Shown piece by piece: positions 26,305 to 33,737 of a DNA stretch of 64,000 bases. Source of the stretch: Lichenibacterium dinghuense (lineage in GTDB: Bacteria; Pseudomonadota; Alphaproteobacteria; Rhizobiales; Beijerinckiaceae); the NCBI RefSeq assembly GCF_021730615.1, contig NZ_JAJLMN010000001.1:310001-374000 (forward strand). The letters run 5' to 3'. Position 1 is the stretch's first letter; every line of letters begins with the position of its first letter. Both the position numbers and the translations under genes were made by a program. The notes below the pieces were generated by a model. The model ran no database searches. It was not told the origin of the DNA and was given only the letters and a program-made list of their open reading frames with translations.

Positions 26305-27096
26305 TTGTCCTTCGAAAGCCTGCAGTCCCTCGGTCTCGTCGAGGTGCTGGTGATTCTGCTCGCCCTGCTGATCGCCGCCGCCGAGTTCGGCAATCGGCTC
26401 GGACGCGCCCATCGCAGGAAGGTCGCCGACGACACGGACGCCGGAAACCTCGCCAGCGCCGCCCTCGGCCTGCTCGCCCTGCTGATCGCCTTCACCTATT
26501 CCATGGCCCTCGAGCGCTACGACCTCCGCCGCCAAGCCGTGCTGCAGGAGGCCAACGCCATCGGCTCGGCCGCCAACTTCGCGCTGATGCTGCCCCGGGC
26601 CGAGCAGGCGCCGGTCCTCGCCGACCTCAAAGAATACACGGAACTCCGCATCGCGCTCGGCGCCCCCCACGACGCCGCCAGATTCGCCGCCGACATCCAG
26701 CGATCCGGCCAGCTCCGCGCTGACCTGTGGCGCCGGGCCGTGGCGGCCGAGACGGCGGAGCCGCAAAGCCTCGGCGTCTACCAGTTCGTGTGGAACCTCA
26801 ACGACATGAACAACATGGGCGAGAAGCGCGTCACCGCGCTGCGCAACCACGTGCCCGTCGTCGTGTCGCTGATGTTGGCCGGAACCGCGCTGGTCGCCCT
26901 CGGCTTCTCGGGCTACGGGGCGGGCGTCGCGGGCGTCAAGCGCCGCGTCGCCAACCTCATCATGGCCCTGCTGGTGTCGACCCTGATCGCCCTGATGCTG
27001 GATCTCCAGCGGCCCGATCGCGGCACCATCCAGGTGCCCACACAGCCGCTCGAGGACACGCTGAACGCCATCCCGGCCGCGCCTCCCGCTGGGTGA
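26305..27096 (+). CDS. DUF4239/bestrophin-like membrane protein
   Basis: A 263-residue membrane protein. It has two N-terminal membrane segments (about 10-30 and 48-66, with GLLALLIAFTYSMALERYDLRR between them and the soluble part), a cytoplasmic helical middle, and two C-terminal segments (about 190-240). This is the DUF4239 layout. TTG at 26305 is chosen as start because GGAG lies 8 bases upstream and translation then begins just before the first membrane segment. A GTG at 26239 would add 22 basic residues. Function is unknown; relation to bestrophin channels is distant. Confidence 0.78.
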   Translation: MSFESLQSLGLVEVLVILLALLIAAAEFGNRLGRAHRRKVADDTDAGNLASAALGLLALLIAFTYSMALERYDLRRQAVLQEANAIGSAANFALMLPRAEQAPVLADLKEYTELRIALGAPHDAARFAADIQRSGQLRADLWRRAVAAETAEPQSLGVYQFVWNLNDMNNMGEKRVTALRNHVPVVVSLMLAGTALVALGFSGYGAGVAGVKRRVANLIMALLVSTLIALMLDLQRPDRGTIQVPTQPLEDTLNAIPAAPPAG

Positions 27097-27160
27097 TGCG
27101 CCGCGGGAACAGGCGGCGCGCGCTCGGGCTTATACCGCCGTCATCCACGCGGAACCCACC

Positions 27161-27646
27161 ATGATCGAGGCCCAGCCCGACGCCGCCAACCTCCTGCCCG
27201 ACGCGGAACCGCTCCGCATCGCGGCGCTCGATCCGGAAGGGCTGGCGATCCTCTCGGCGCACCTGCAGGACGCCGACATCCGCGTCGGCGACATGGCCTA
27301 CCTGCCAGAGCAGCGCCGCTTCGCGCTCGCGGGCGCGCGGTTCGACTGGTACGCGGCGGCCCGCGGCGGCTGCGAGCGCTGCGGCACCGGCCTGCACTTC
27401 GAGCGGGTGACGCGGGTGCGGCGCGCCGGCTTCGACCAGGACCCGGACGCGGTGCTGACGCTGCTGGCCATCTCCTACGAGCCCACAGAGGCGCCGGCCG
27501 GCACCGTCATGCTGCATTTCGACGATGACGGCGCCGTGCGGCTCGACGTGGAGGTGCTCGAAGCCGTCCTGTCCGACATCGGGCCGCGCTGGAACTGCAA
27601 GAGCCCGCCCGACCGGGACGGCGTCCCGCGGCCGTCGCCGGCCTGA
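27161..27646 (+). CDS. DUF2948 family protein
   Basis: A 161-residue cytoplasmic protein of DUF2948, common in Alphaproteobacteria. Conserved features are LRIAALDPEGLAILSAHLQDA near the N-terminus, DMAYLPEQRRFAL, the FDW, and RLDVEVLEAVLSDIGPRW near the C-terminus. Its function is not established. In many relatives it neighbours histidine or cell-cycle genes; here it stands between the DUF4239 gene and a ligase-like gene. A 20-base perfect palindrome begins 20 bases after its stop. Confidence 0.88.
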   Translation: MIEAQPDAANLLPDAEPLRIAALDPEGLAILSAHLQDADIRVGDMAYLPEQRRFALAGARFDWYAAARGGCERCGTGLHFERVTRVRRAGFDQDPDAVLTLLAISYEPTEAPAGTVMLHFDDDGAVRLDVEVLEAVLSDIGPRWNCKSPPDRDGVPRPSPA

Positions 27647-27665
27647 CGCCGCGGTTGGGCCGCCT

Positions 27666-27685
27666 TTGTTGCAGCGCTGCAACAA
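27666..27685. promoter_or_regulatory. Perfect 20-base palindrome before the ligase-like gene
   Basis: TTGTTGCAGCGCTGCAACAA reads the same on both strands. It lies 20 bases past the DUF2948 stop and 71 bases before the next start. There is no spacer, so it suits a dimeric DNA-binding protein better than a terminator. The TTGC...GCAA symmetry recalls sites described for PhaR, the polyhydroxyalkanoate regulator, but that link is speculative. Confidence 0.45.
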
Positions 27686-27755
27686 TATCGAGGCCCGTTT
27701 CACGTTAGCGTGAGGGCGCGGGTTCCTTCCAGATCCGCGCCCGAAACGCGTTCTC

Positions 27756-29027
27756 ATGCCCTTATCCCGCGCCCGCCCCCTCGACGACCCGGCCGCCGAC
27801 GCCGCGCTGCTGCTGACCCGCCTCGGCCTCTTCGTGCTGGCCTTCGCGGTGCCGCTGAGCGCCGTCGTGTCGCGCCGCGCCGTCTTCACGCTGCTGCCCA
27901 TCGGCGGGGGACTGCTGGTGCTGGCCGCGACGCTGCTGCCGCGCCCGCCCATCGAGCGACGCCTCGCCCGCGGCCTGACCACGACGGCGGGGCTCGGCGG
28001 CGCGGCCCTGCTGGTGTGGACCGCGCTGTCGATCCTGTGGACGCCCTTTCCCGCCGACGCGGGCCTGCGCTGGCTCAAGGAGGGCGGCACGATCCTCGGC
28101 GTCGCGGTGGTTCTGGCGGTGCTGCCCGAGCGCACGCGGACCTCGAACCTCTACCTTTTCCCGCTCGGCCTCGTGCCGGCCGGCGTGGCCACCGCGGTGT
28201 TCGGCCTCGTCGGCGCGCAGCGGCTCAGCGTGTTCCCCGACCCCGATGCGACGCTGGTGCGCGCCGTGGTGAGCCTCGTCGTGCTGGTCTGGCCCGCGCT
28301 GGGCGCCCTGGCGGTGCGCGAGCGCTGGACCTCCGCGGCGCTGCTCGTAGTCGGCATCACGCTCAGCGCCATGGCGGCCTGGACGCCGGTGGCGCTGACC
28401 GCGCTGGCGCTCGGCGCCGTGGCCTTCGCGCTCGCGACCTTGTCGCCGCGCCGCGCCGGCACCGTCCTCGGCGTCGCCGCGGCGGCCGTCCTCCTGCTCG
28501 CGCCCGCCATCCCCTTCGTCTTCGGCCCTGTCTTCGACCGGCTCGGGGCCGCGCTCGGCGGCAGCGTGCCGGAGTTCGGCGCCATGGCGCGGGCGCTCCA
28601 CCTGTGGGCCGACATCGTGGCCTCGTCGCCGGCGCGGGTGCTCACCGGGCACGGGCTCGACCTCGCGACGCGCGGCGCCGTGGTGGGCTTCCTGCCGCCC
28701 GAGATCCCGCGCAGCCTCGCCTTCGAGATCTGGTACGACCTCGGCCTCGTCGGGGCCGTCGCGGCGGCCGCGGTGGCCTACGGCGGCTTCGTCCTGGCCG
28801 GGCGGACCTCGGAAGCGGTGGCGCCCTTCCTGCTGGCCGAGATCGTGTCCGGCCTGACCTTCGCGCTGTGGGGGCTCGACACCACAGAATTGTGGTGGGT
28901 CACGACGCTGTCGGTCGGCGCGCTGGCCTTCGCCGTGGTGATCCGCGGCCAGTACCGCACGGAGCGGCCCCAAGCGCGGGTGGTGCCGACCGTCGAGGTG
29001 CCGGACCGGCGGCGCGCCGCGAGCTGA
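27756..29027 (+). CDS. O-antigen-ligase-like polytopic membrane protein
   Basis: A 423-residue integral membrane protein with about ten to twelve hydrophobic segments. It resembles the Wzy/WaaL-type group, which join or polymerise surface glycans. The loop between segments near residues 270-315 has ADIVASSPARVLTGHGLD, like the periplasmic loop with conserved His/Arg and GxG of that family. The C-terminal 30 residues are a soluble tail. No glycosyltransferase genes adjoin it, but the convergent neighbour is a glucan-type ABC exporter. Ligase versus polymerase cannot be decided here. Confidence 0.7.
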   Translation: MPLSRARPLDDPAADAALLLTRLGLFVLAFAVPLSAVVSRRAVFTLLPIGGGLLVLAATLLPRPPIERRLARGLTTTAGLGGAALLVWTALSILWTPFPADAGLRWLKEGGTILGVAVVLAVLPERTRTSNLYLFPLGLVPAGVATAVFGLVGAQRLSVFPDPDATLVRAVVSLVVLVWPALGALAVRERWTSAALLVVGITLSAMAAWTPVALTALALGAVAFALATLSPRRAGTVLGVAAAAVLLLAPAIPFVFGPVFDRLGAALGGSVPEFGAMARALHLWADIVASSPARVLTGHGLDLATRGAVVGFLPPEIPRSLAFEIWYDLGLVGAVAAAAVAYGGFVLAGRTSEAVAPFLLAEIVSGLTFALWGLDTTELWWVTTLSVGALAFAVVIRGQYRTERPQARVVPTVEVPDRRRAAS

Positions 29028-29044
29028 GCCGCCGAGGATCGGCG

Positions 29045-30790
29045 CTAGCCCGCCTCGGCCACGGCGAATCCCTGGGCCCGCGCCAGCGCGGCGAAGCGGC
29101 CGCCGCGCCGCAGAAGCTCGTCGAAGCCCCCTTCCTCGACGATGCGTCCGTCGTGGAAGACGAGGATGCGGTCGGCCCGGCGCACGGTCGACAGGCGGTG
29201 CGCGATGATGAAGGTGGTGCGCCCGCGCGCCGCGGCGTCGATGGCGTCCTGCACCAGCCGCTCCGTGACGGCGTCGAGCGCGCTCGTGGCTTCGTCGAGC
29301 AGCAGGATCGGCGGGTCCTTCAGCAGCACCCGCGCGATGGCGAGGCGCTGGCGTTCGCCGCCCGACAGCGACCGGCCGCGCTCGCCGAGCACGGTGGCGA
29401 GGCCGGCGGGCTGGCGCGCCACGAAGTCGAGCGCGCGGGCGCGGCGCAGCGCCGACTCCACTTCCTCGGCCGAGGCTTCGGGCGCGCCCACGCGCAGGTT
29501 CTCCTCGATCGAGCGGGCGAACAGCATCGGCTCCTGGAACACCACGCCGATGTTGCGGCGCAGGCCCGCGAGCTGGATGTCGCGGAGGTCGGTGCCGTCC
29601 ACCGTGATGCGGCCCCGGGCGGGATCGAAGACGCGGTGGAGCAGGCCGAGCGTCGTCGACTTCCCCGACCCGGTCTCGCCGACGAGCGCCACCGTCTCGC
29701 CGGCCTCGACCGTGAAGGCGACGTCGGACACGGCGTCGCGCCGGCCGTCGTAGCTGTAGGCGACGCCCTCGAAGGCGACGCGGCCGGCGACGCGGCCGGG
29801 ATCGCGGGCCCTCGGACGATCGGCCACGGCCGGCACGGTGTCGAGCACGCCGAAGAAGTCGCGCAGCTTCGGCACCTGCAGGAACAGCGCGTTGGAGAAG
29901 GACACGAGCTGGTCGAGCCGGGCGATCATGCCGGCGGCGAGGCTCATGAAGGCCACGATCTCGCCCACCGTGGCGAGGCCGCGGAAATGCAGCGCGAGGC
30001 CCAGCACGAAGATCGACAGCAGCGTCAGCGTCGAGGCCGCCCGCGTCGCCACGGCGGCCAGCGCCCACCAGGACAGCACCGGCATCTGCGCCGCCAGCAC
30101 GGCCTCGGTGACGCGGCGCAGGCCGCGCGCCTCGTTGGCCACGCGGGTGAAGCTCTGGATCACGGGCACGTTGGCGAAGCTGTCGGCGACGCGCTCGGCG
30201 AGGCCGCTGTTGTGGCGCTCGACGCTGGTCTGCATGGCCTCGGTGTGGCGCAGCACGAGCAGGGTGGCCGAGCCGGAGGCGGCGACGAGCACCACCAGCA
30301 GGACCCCGAGCCGCCAGTTCACGAAGAGCGACAGCGGCATCATCACCGTGAGCGCGACGAAGGACGCGCAATTGTCCCGGAAGAAGGACAGCCACAGCCC
30401 CGCCATGCCGTTCACGCCTTCCAGCATGACCTTGAGCAGCCGCCCGGAATGGTTCGCGCCGTGGAAGCTCGTCGGCAGGTGCAGCACGTGCTCGAAGAAG
30501 CTCGCCGTGAGGTCGAGGCGGCGGCGATGGGCGAGGCGGTCGGCGTTGAAGGCCAGCGACACGCCGCACAGGATGTTGAACAGGCCGAGCGCCCCCCAGG
30601 CGATCAGCGGAGGAAGCACACCGGCCCACCCTCCCCCGCCCGAGCCCGTGACGCGGTCGATGATGCGGCCGAACAGGACGGGCTCGCCGAACTGCGCCGC
30701 GGCCAGCACGGCATTGGCGAGCACCAGAACGGCAGCGACGCGCCGCTCGGCCCCGAGCGCGCCGAGGACGCGGAAATACAGGCGGATCAT
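29045..30790 (-). CDS. ndvA: NdvA/ChvA-like glucan ABC exporter
   Basis: A 581-residue ABC exporter half with a membrane domain (about 1-320) fused to an ATPase domain (about 335-575). ATPase motifs are GETGSGKST near 370, VFQEPMLFARSIEENL (Q-loop), LSGGERQR near 472, ILLLDEATSALD and IAHRLSTV. The N-terminus MIRLYFRVLGAL and the PTSFHGANHSGRLLK segment are typical of the NdvA/ChvA cyclic beta-1,2-glucan exporters of rhizobia and Agrobacterium. It acts as a homodimer in the inner membrane. The glucan synthase (ndvB) is not in the window, so the substrate is inferred. Confidence 0.85.
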   Translation of the reverse strand: MIRLYFRVLGALGAERRVAAVLVLANAVLAAAQFGEPVLFGRIIDRVTGSGGGGWAGVLPPLIAWGALGLFNILCGVSLAFNADRLAHRRRLDLTASFFEHVLHLPTSFHGANHSGRLLKVMLEGVNGMAGLWLSFFRDNCASFVALTVMMPLSLFVNWRLGVLLVVLVAASGSATLLVLRHTEAMQTSVERHNSGLAERVADSFANVPVIQSFTRVANEARGLRRVTEAVLAAQMPVLSWWALAAVATRAASTLTLLSIFVLGLALHFRGLATVGEIVAFMSLAAGMIARLDQLVSFSNALFLQVPKLRDFFGVLDTVPAVADRPRARDPGRVAGRVAFEGVAYSYDGRRDAVSDVAFTVEAGETVALVGETGSGKSTTLGLLHRVFDPARGRITVDGTDLRDIQLAGLRRNIGVVFQEPMLFARSIEENLRVGAPEASAEEVESALRRARALDFVARQPAGLATVLGERGRSLSGGERQRLAIARVLLKDPPILLLDEATSALDAVTERLVQDAIDAAARGRTTFIIAHRLSTVRRADRILVFHDGRIVEEGGFDELLRRGGRFAALARAQGFAVAEAG

Positions 30791-30971
30791 GGGGGCTTCG
30801 GCGGGAGGACGACGGGGAGCGATTAGCACGGATCCGGGGAGATTGGAGCGAGGCCGGCGTCGCGGCGCTTGCGCCGCCGCGCGACTTTGCGCAACGTGAG
30901 GCGCGGCGGAGGCTCCCCGCGGCCGGGAAGCCGGAGCGCGGGGCCCCTCCGCCGATCGGAAAGACGCGCCC

Positions 30972-31661
30972 ATGGCTCATGCCCGCAAGATCCTCATCGT
31001 CGACGACGACGGCGATCTGCGGGCCACCCTGACCGAGCAGCTCGGCGGCCACGCGGAATTCTCGGCCCATTGCGCCGGCTCGGCCGCCGAAGCCGAGGCG
31101 GCGCTGGACTCGGGCCGGCCGGACCTCGTCATCCTGGCCAGCGCCCTGCCGGACCGCGACGGCCTGATCCTCGTGAAATCGCTGCGCGCCGACGGGTTCT
31201 CCGGCCCCGTGATCGTGCTGAGCGGCGCGGGGGCGCCGGAGGACGAGGTCGTGGCGGCGCTCGAAGCCGGCGCCAACGACTGCGTGTCCAAGCCCTTCCG
31301 CTTCGCCGTGCTGCTGGCGCGCATCCGCGCCCACCTGCGCCAGCACGACGGCAGCGAGGACGCGGCGCTGCAGGTCGGCACCTTCACGTTCAAGCCGAGC
31401 GCCAAGCTGCTGACGACCGAGCGGGGCGCGCGGCTGCGCCTGACCGAGAAGGAGACCGCGATCCTGCGCTTCCTGTACCGCGCCGGGCCGCAGGTGGTGA
31501 GCCGCGACGTGCTGCTGCGCGAGGTGTGGGGCTACAACAGCAACGTCACGACCCACACGCTGGAAACCCACATCTACCGCCTGCGCCAGAAGATCGAGGA
31601 CGACCCGGCCCACGCCCGCGTGCTCGTGACCGACGCCGGCGGCTACCGGCTGATGGCGTGA
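30972..31661 (+). CDS. OmpR-family response regulator lacking the phospho-acceptor Asp
   Basis: A 229-residue regulator with a receiver domain (1-124) and an OmpR-type winged helix (about 135-228; RLTEKETAILRFLYRAG, TTHTLETHIYRLRQKIE). The receiver keeps the acidic pocket Asp11-Asp12-Asp13, Ser84 and Lys107, but the acceptor position in DLVILASALPD is Ala56, so aspartyl phosphorylation should not occur. It would then be an atypical receiver controlled by other means or constitutive. No sensor kinase adjoins it. A small cNMP-binding-fold gene starts 8 bases after its stop, probably on the same transcript. Confidence 0.9.
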   Translation: MAHARKILIVDDDGDLRATLTEQLGGHAEFSAHCAGSAAEAEAALDSGRPDLVILASALPDRDGLILVKSLRADGFSGPVIVLSGAGAPEDEVVAALEAGANDCVSKPFRFAVLLARIRAHLRQHDGSEDAALQVGTFTFKPSAKLLTTERGARLRLTEKETAILRFLYRAGPQVVSRDVLLREVWGYNSNVTTHTLETHIYRLRQKIEDDPAHARVLVTDAGGYRLMA

Positions 31662-31669
31662 GGCGCGTC

Positions 31670-32113
31670 ATGGCGCTCGGGGACGACATCGGACGGCTGC
31701 GGCGCCTGCCCGTCTTCGCCTGCCTCGACCCCGAAGCCCTGAAGCTGGTCGCCTTCTCGGCCGAGACCCGGCGCCTGCCCGCCGGCCACGTGCTGTTCCG
31801 GCGCGGCGAGGCGGCCGAAGCCGCCGTGCTGCTCGCCGCCGGCACGCTGGCGCTCGACGAGGAACACGAGGACAGCCTGTCCGTGCGCTGGGCGCAGGCC
31901 GGGACGCTGCTGAACGAGGCGGCGCTGTTCGCGCCCGGCGTGCAGACCGTGACCGCCACGGCGCACGAGACCTGCACCGTGGTGGCCGTGCCCCGGGCGC
32001 TGATGATGCGCGTGCTCGACGTCCACCCCGGCAACGCCGGGGCGCTGCGCCGCTACTGGGCGAGCCGCCTCGGCGCCCGCCTGGCGGCGTTCAGAGCCGC
32101 AGCTCCGCCATGA
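31670..32113 (+). CDS. Cyclic-nucleotide-binding-fold protein without DNA-binding domain
   Basis: A 147-residue protein made almost wholly of a cNMP-binding-type beta-roll (about 12-115; LPVFACLDPEALKLVAFS, LPAGHVLFRRGEAAEAAVLLAAGTL). It has no helix-turn-helix. The phosphate-binding cassette, normally G-E-x(5-10)-R-S/T-A, reads NEAALFAPGVQTVTA here (82-96): the Glu stays but the Gly and the phosphate-binding Arg are gone, so binding of cAMP or cGMP is doubtful. It follows the atypical response regulator and overlaps the end of the convergent xth gene by 23 bases. Confidence 0.8.
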   Translation: MALGDDIGRLRRLPVFACLDPEALKLVAFSAETRRLPAGHVLFRRGEAAEAAVLLAAGTLALDEEHEDSLSVRWAQAGTLLNEAALFAPGVQTVTATAHETCTVVAVPRALMMRVLDVHPGNAGALRRYWASRLGARLAAFRAAAPP

Positions 32114-32894
32114 CCGGCACGTGGTCGGACGGCTTGTCCCAGCCGCGTGCTTGCCTGTAGACCGTGACGGCGCCGAGCTCGCCGCCGAGGTCGGGGCTCA
32201 GCCACACGTGGTCGAGCCGCCGGCCCTTGTCGGCCGCGGCCCAGTCGGGCGAGCGATAGCTCCACCAGGTGTAGAGCTTCTCGGCCGGCGGCACGCGCTC
32301 CCGCATGGCGTCCACCCAACCGCCGGCGGCGCGCACCCGGCCGAAGGCCTCGACCTCGACCGGCGTGTGGCTGACGACCTTGAGCAGCGCCTTGTGACTC
32401 CACACGTCGGTTTCGAGCGGCGCGATGTTGAGGTCGCCGACCACGACCGATCGCTCCGGCAGGAGGTGGCGCAGCTTCGGCCCCTCGGTCATGCGCTCCA
32501 GGAAGTGAAGCTTGTGGTCGAACTTCGGATTGATCGCGGGGTCGGGCTCGTCCCCGCCCGCGGGGACGTAGAAGTTGTGCACCGTCACGCCCGCACCGAC
32601 CGACACCCGCGCGGAGATGTGGCGTGCGTGGCCCTCGCGGCAGAAGGGCCCGCGCACGACGTCGGACAGCGGGTAGCGGGACAGGATCGCGACCCCGTGA
32701 TAGCCCTTCTGGCCGCTGATCTCGATGTGCCGATAGCCGAGGTCGCGCAGGTCGGAGAACGGGAAGTCCTCGTCCCGCACCTTGGTCTCCTGCAGGCAGA
32801 GGACGTCGGGGCGGGCGAGGTCGGCGAAGCGGCGCACGATGGGCATGCGCAGCCGCACCGAGTTGATGTTCCAGGTCGCGATGGTCAGGGTCAA
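32091..32894 (-). CDS. xthA: Exodeoxyribonuclease III
   Basis: A 267-residue AP endonuclease/3' exonuclease of base-excision repair. Motifs of the family are ATWNINSVRLR (Asn7-type metal site), CLQETKVRDEDFP (catalytic Glu), VVGDLNIAP (Asp and Asn), and the end KPSDHVPVMAEL (Asp-His). WWSYRS and RRLDHVWLSP are also typical. Length is normal. It lies 61 bases after lolA on the same strand, and ftsK-lolA-xth is a conserved order in Hyphomicrobiales. Confidence 0.95.
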   Translation of the reverse strand: MTLTIATWNINSVRLRMPIVRRFADLARPDVLCLQETKVRDEDFPFSDLRDLGYRHIEISGQKGYHGVAILSRYPLSDVVRGPFCREGHARHISARVSVGAGVTVHNFYVPAGGDEPDPAINPKFDHKLHFLERMTEGPKLRHLLPERSVVVGDLNIAPLETDVWSHKALLKVVSHTPVEVEAFGRVRAAGGWVDAMRERVPPAEKLYTWWSYRSPDWAAADKGRRLDHVWLSPDLGGELGAVTVYRQARGWDKPSDHVPVMAELRL

Positions 32895-32955
32895 ACGGCG
32901 TGTTCCGGGTGGTCGGGCGCGGCGGGCCGGCCGCCCGTGGCGCCCGGCGCCCGCG

Positions 32956-33627
32956 TCACTTGCGGGTGTCGAGCATGCGCTCGGTGTTGATCTTGAACTG
33001 GCTGTCGTCCGGCTTGGTCTGCAGGTCGACGTCCGACAGCGACACCACCGTCTCGTAGCCCTGCGGGTCCACCACGGTCCACTGCTTCAGCGCGAAGGGC
33101 TGCTGCTCGAAGGTCAGCCGGATCTTGGACGTCCCGCCGAAGGTGGCGTGATCCTCGATGTCGATGGACGCCGTGTTGCCGTCGCCGGATACGCCGGTGA
33201 TCTTGGTGTCGCTGGCGAGATCGACGTGATCCTTGAGCAGGAACTTCAGCGGCGTCTGGCCGATGAAATACAGGTCCTGCGTGTGCAGCTTCCGGTCGAT
33301 CACGGCGACGGACGTGCCGTCCGCGACCACTTCCAGCGTCGCCGGCGGGGCATAGGCGAAGCGCATCCGCCCCGGGCGGTCGATCAGCAGCTGGCCGTCG
33401 GTGCGGCGGCCGTCGCCGCCGATCTGCGTGAACTTGGCGATCATCGTCGCGTCGTCGTTGAAATAGGCGTTGGCCTTGGCGATCAGCGCGTCGGAGTCGA
33501 GCGGCACCGGCTTGCCGACCGGCTTGGCGGCCTTGGCCGACTGCAGGTTGAGCGGCTTCGTGTCCGCGGACGCCTGGCCCCCGATCAGGGCGAAACACAC
33601 GAGCGCGATCGGGAGCGAGCGATTCAT
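32956..33627 (-). CDS. lolA: Outer-membrane lipoprotein carrier LolA family protein
   Basis: A 223-residue exported protein of the LolA fold, a periplasmic half-barrel that ferries lipoproteins from LolCDE to the outer membrane. The signal peptide (RSLPIALVCFALIGGQASA-DT) is clear, followed by a Lys/Pro-rich stretch. The core has AYFNDDATMIAKFTQIGGDGRRTDGQL, RPGRMRFAYAPPATLEVVADG and FIGQTPLKFLL, as expected. The ATG at 33627 puts the signal peptide at the start; the ribosome site is weak. It follows ftsK by 110 bases. Confidence 0.88.
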   Translation of the reverse strand: MNRSLPIALVCFALIGGQASADTKPLNLQSAKAAKPVGKPVPLDSDALIAKANAYFNDDATMIAKFTQIGGDGRRTDGQLLIDRPGRMRFAYAPPATLEVVADGTSVAVIDRKLHTQDLYFIGQTPLKFLLKDHVDLASDTKITGVSGDGNTASIDIEDHATFGGTSKIRLTFEQQPFALKQWTVVDPQGYETVVSLSDVDLQTKPDDSQFKINTERMLDTRK

Positions 33628-33737
33628 GCAGGAAATCCGGCTGGGCATGGGTCGGCGCGATAGGGTTCCGGTGTGGCGTTTGTGAGACGGTGGCGCCTCG
33701 GCTGCCCGGAACGGAGGCAGGCCCGGCCCGGCCCGCC

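Noticed and set aside
27762-31613. A minus-strand open frame of about 1280 codons over the ligase-like gene, the ABC exporter and the response regulator
   Set aside because: Same composition artefact. It runs out of frame with the clear ABC exporter on the same strand and antisense to two recognised genes.
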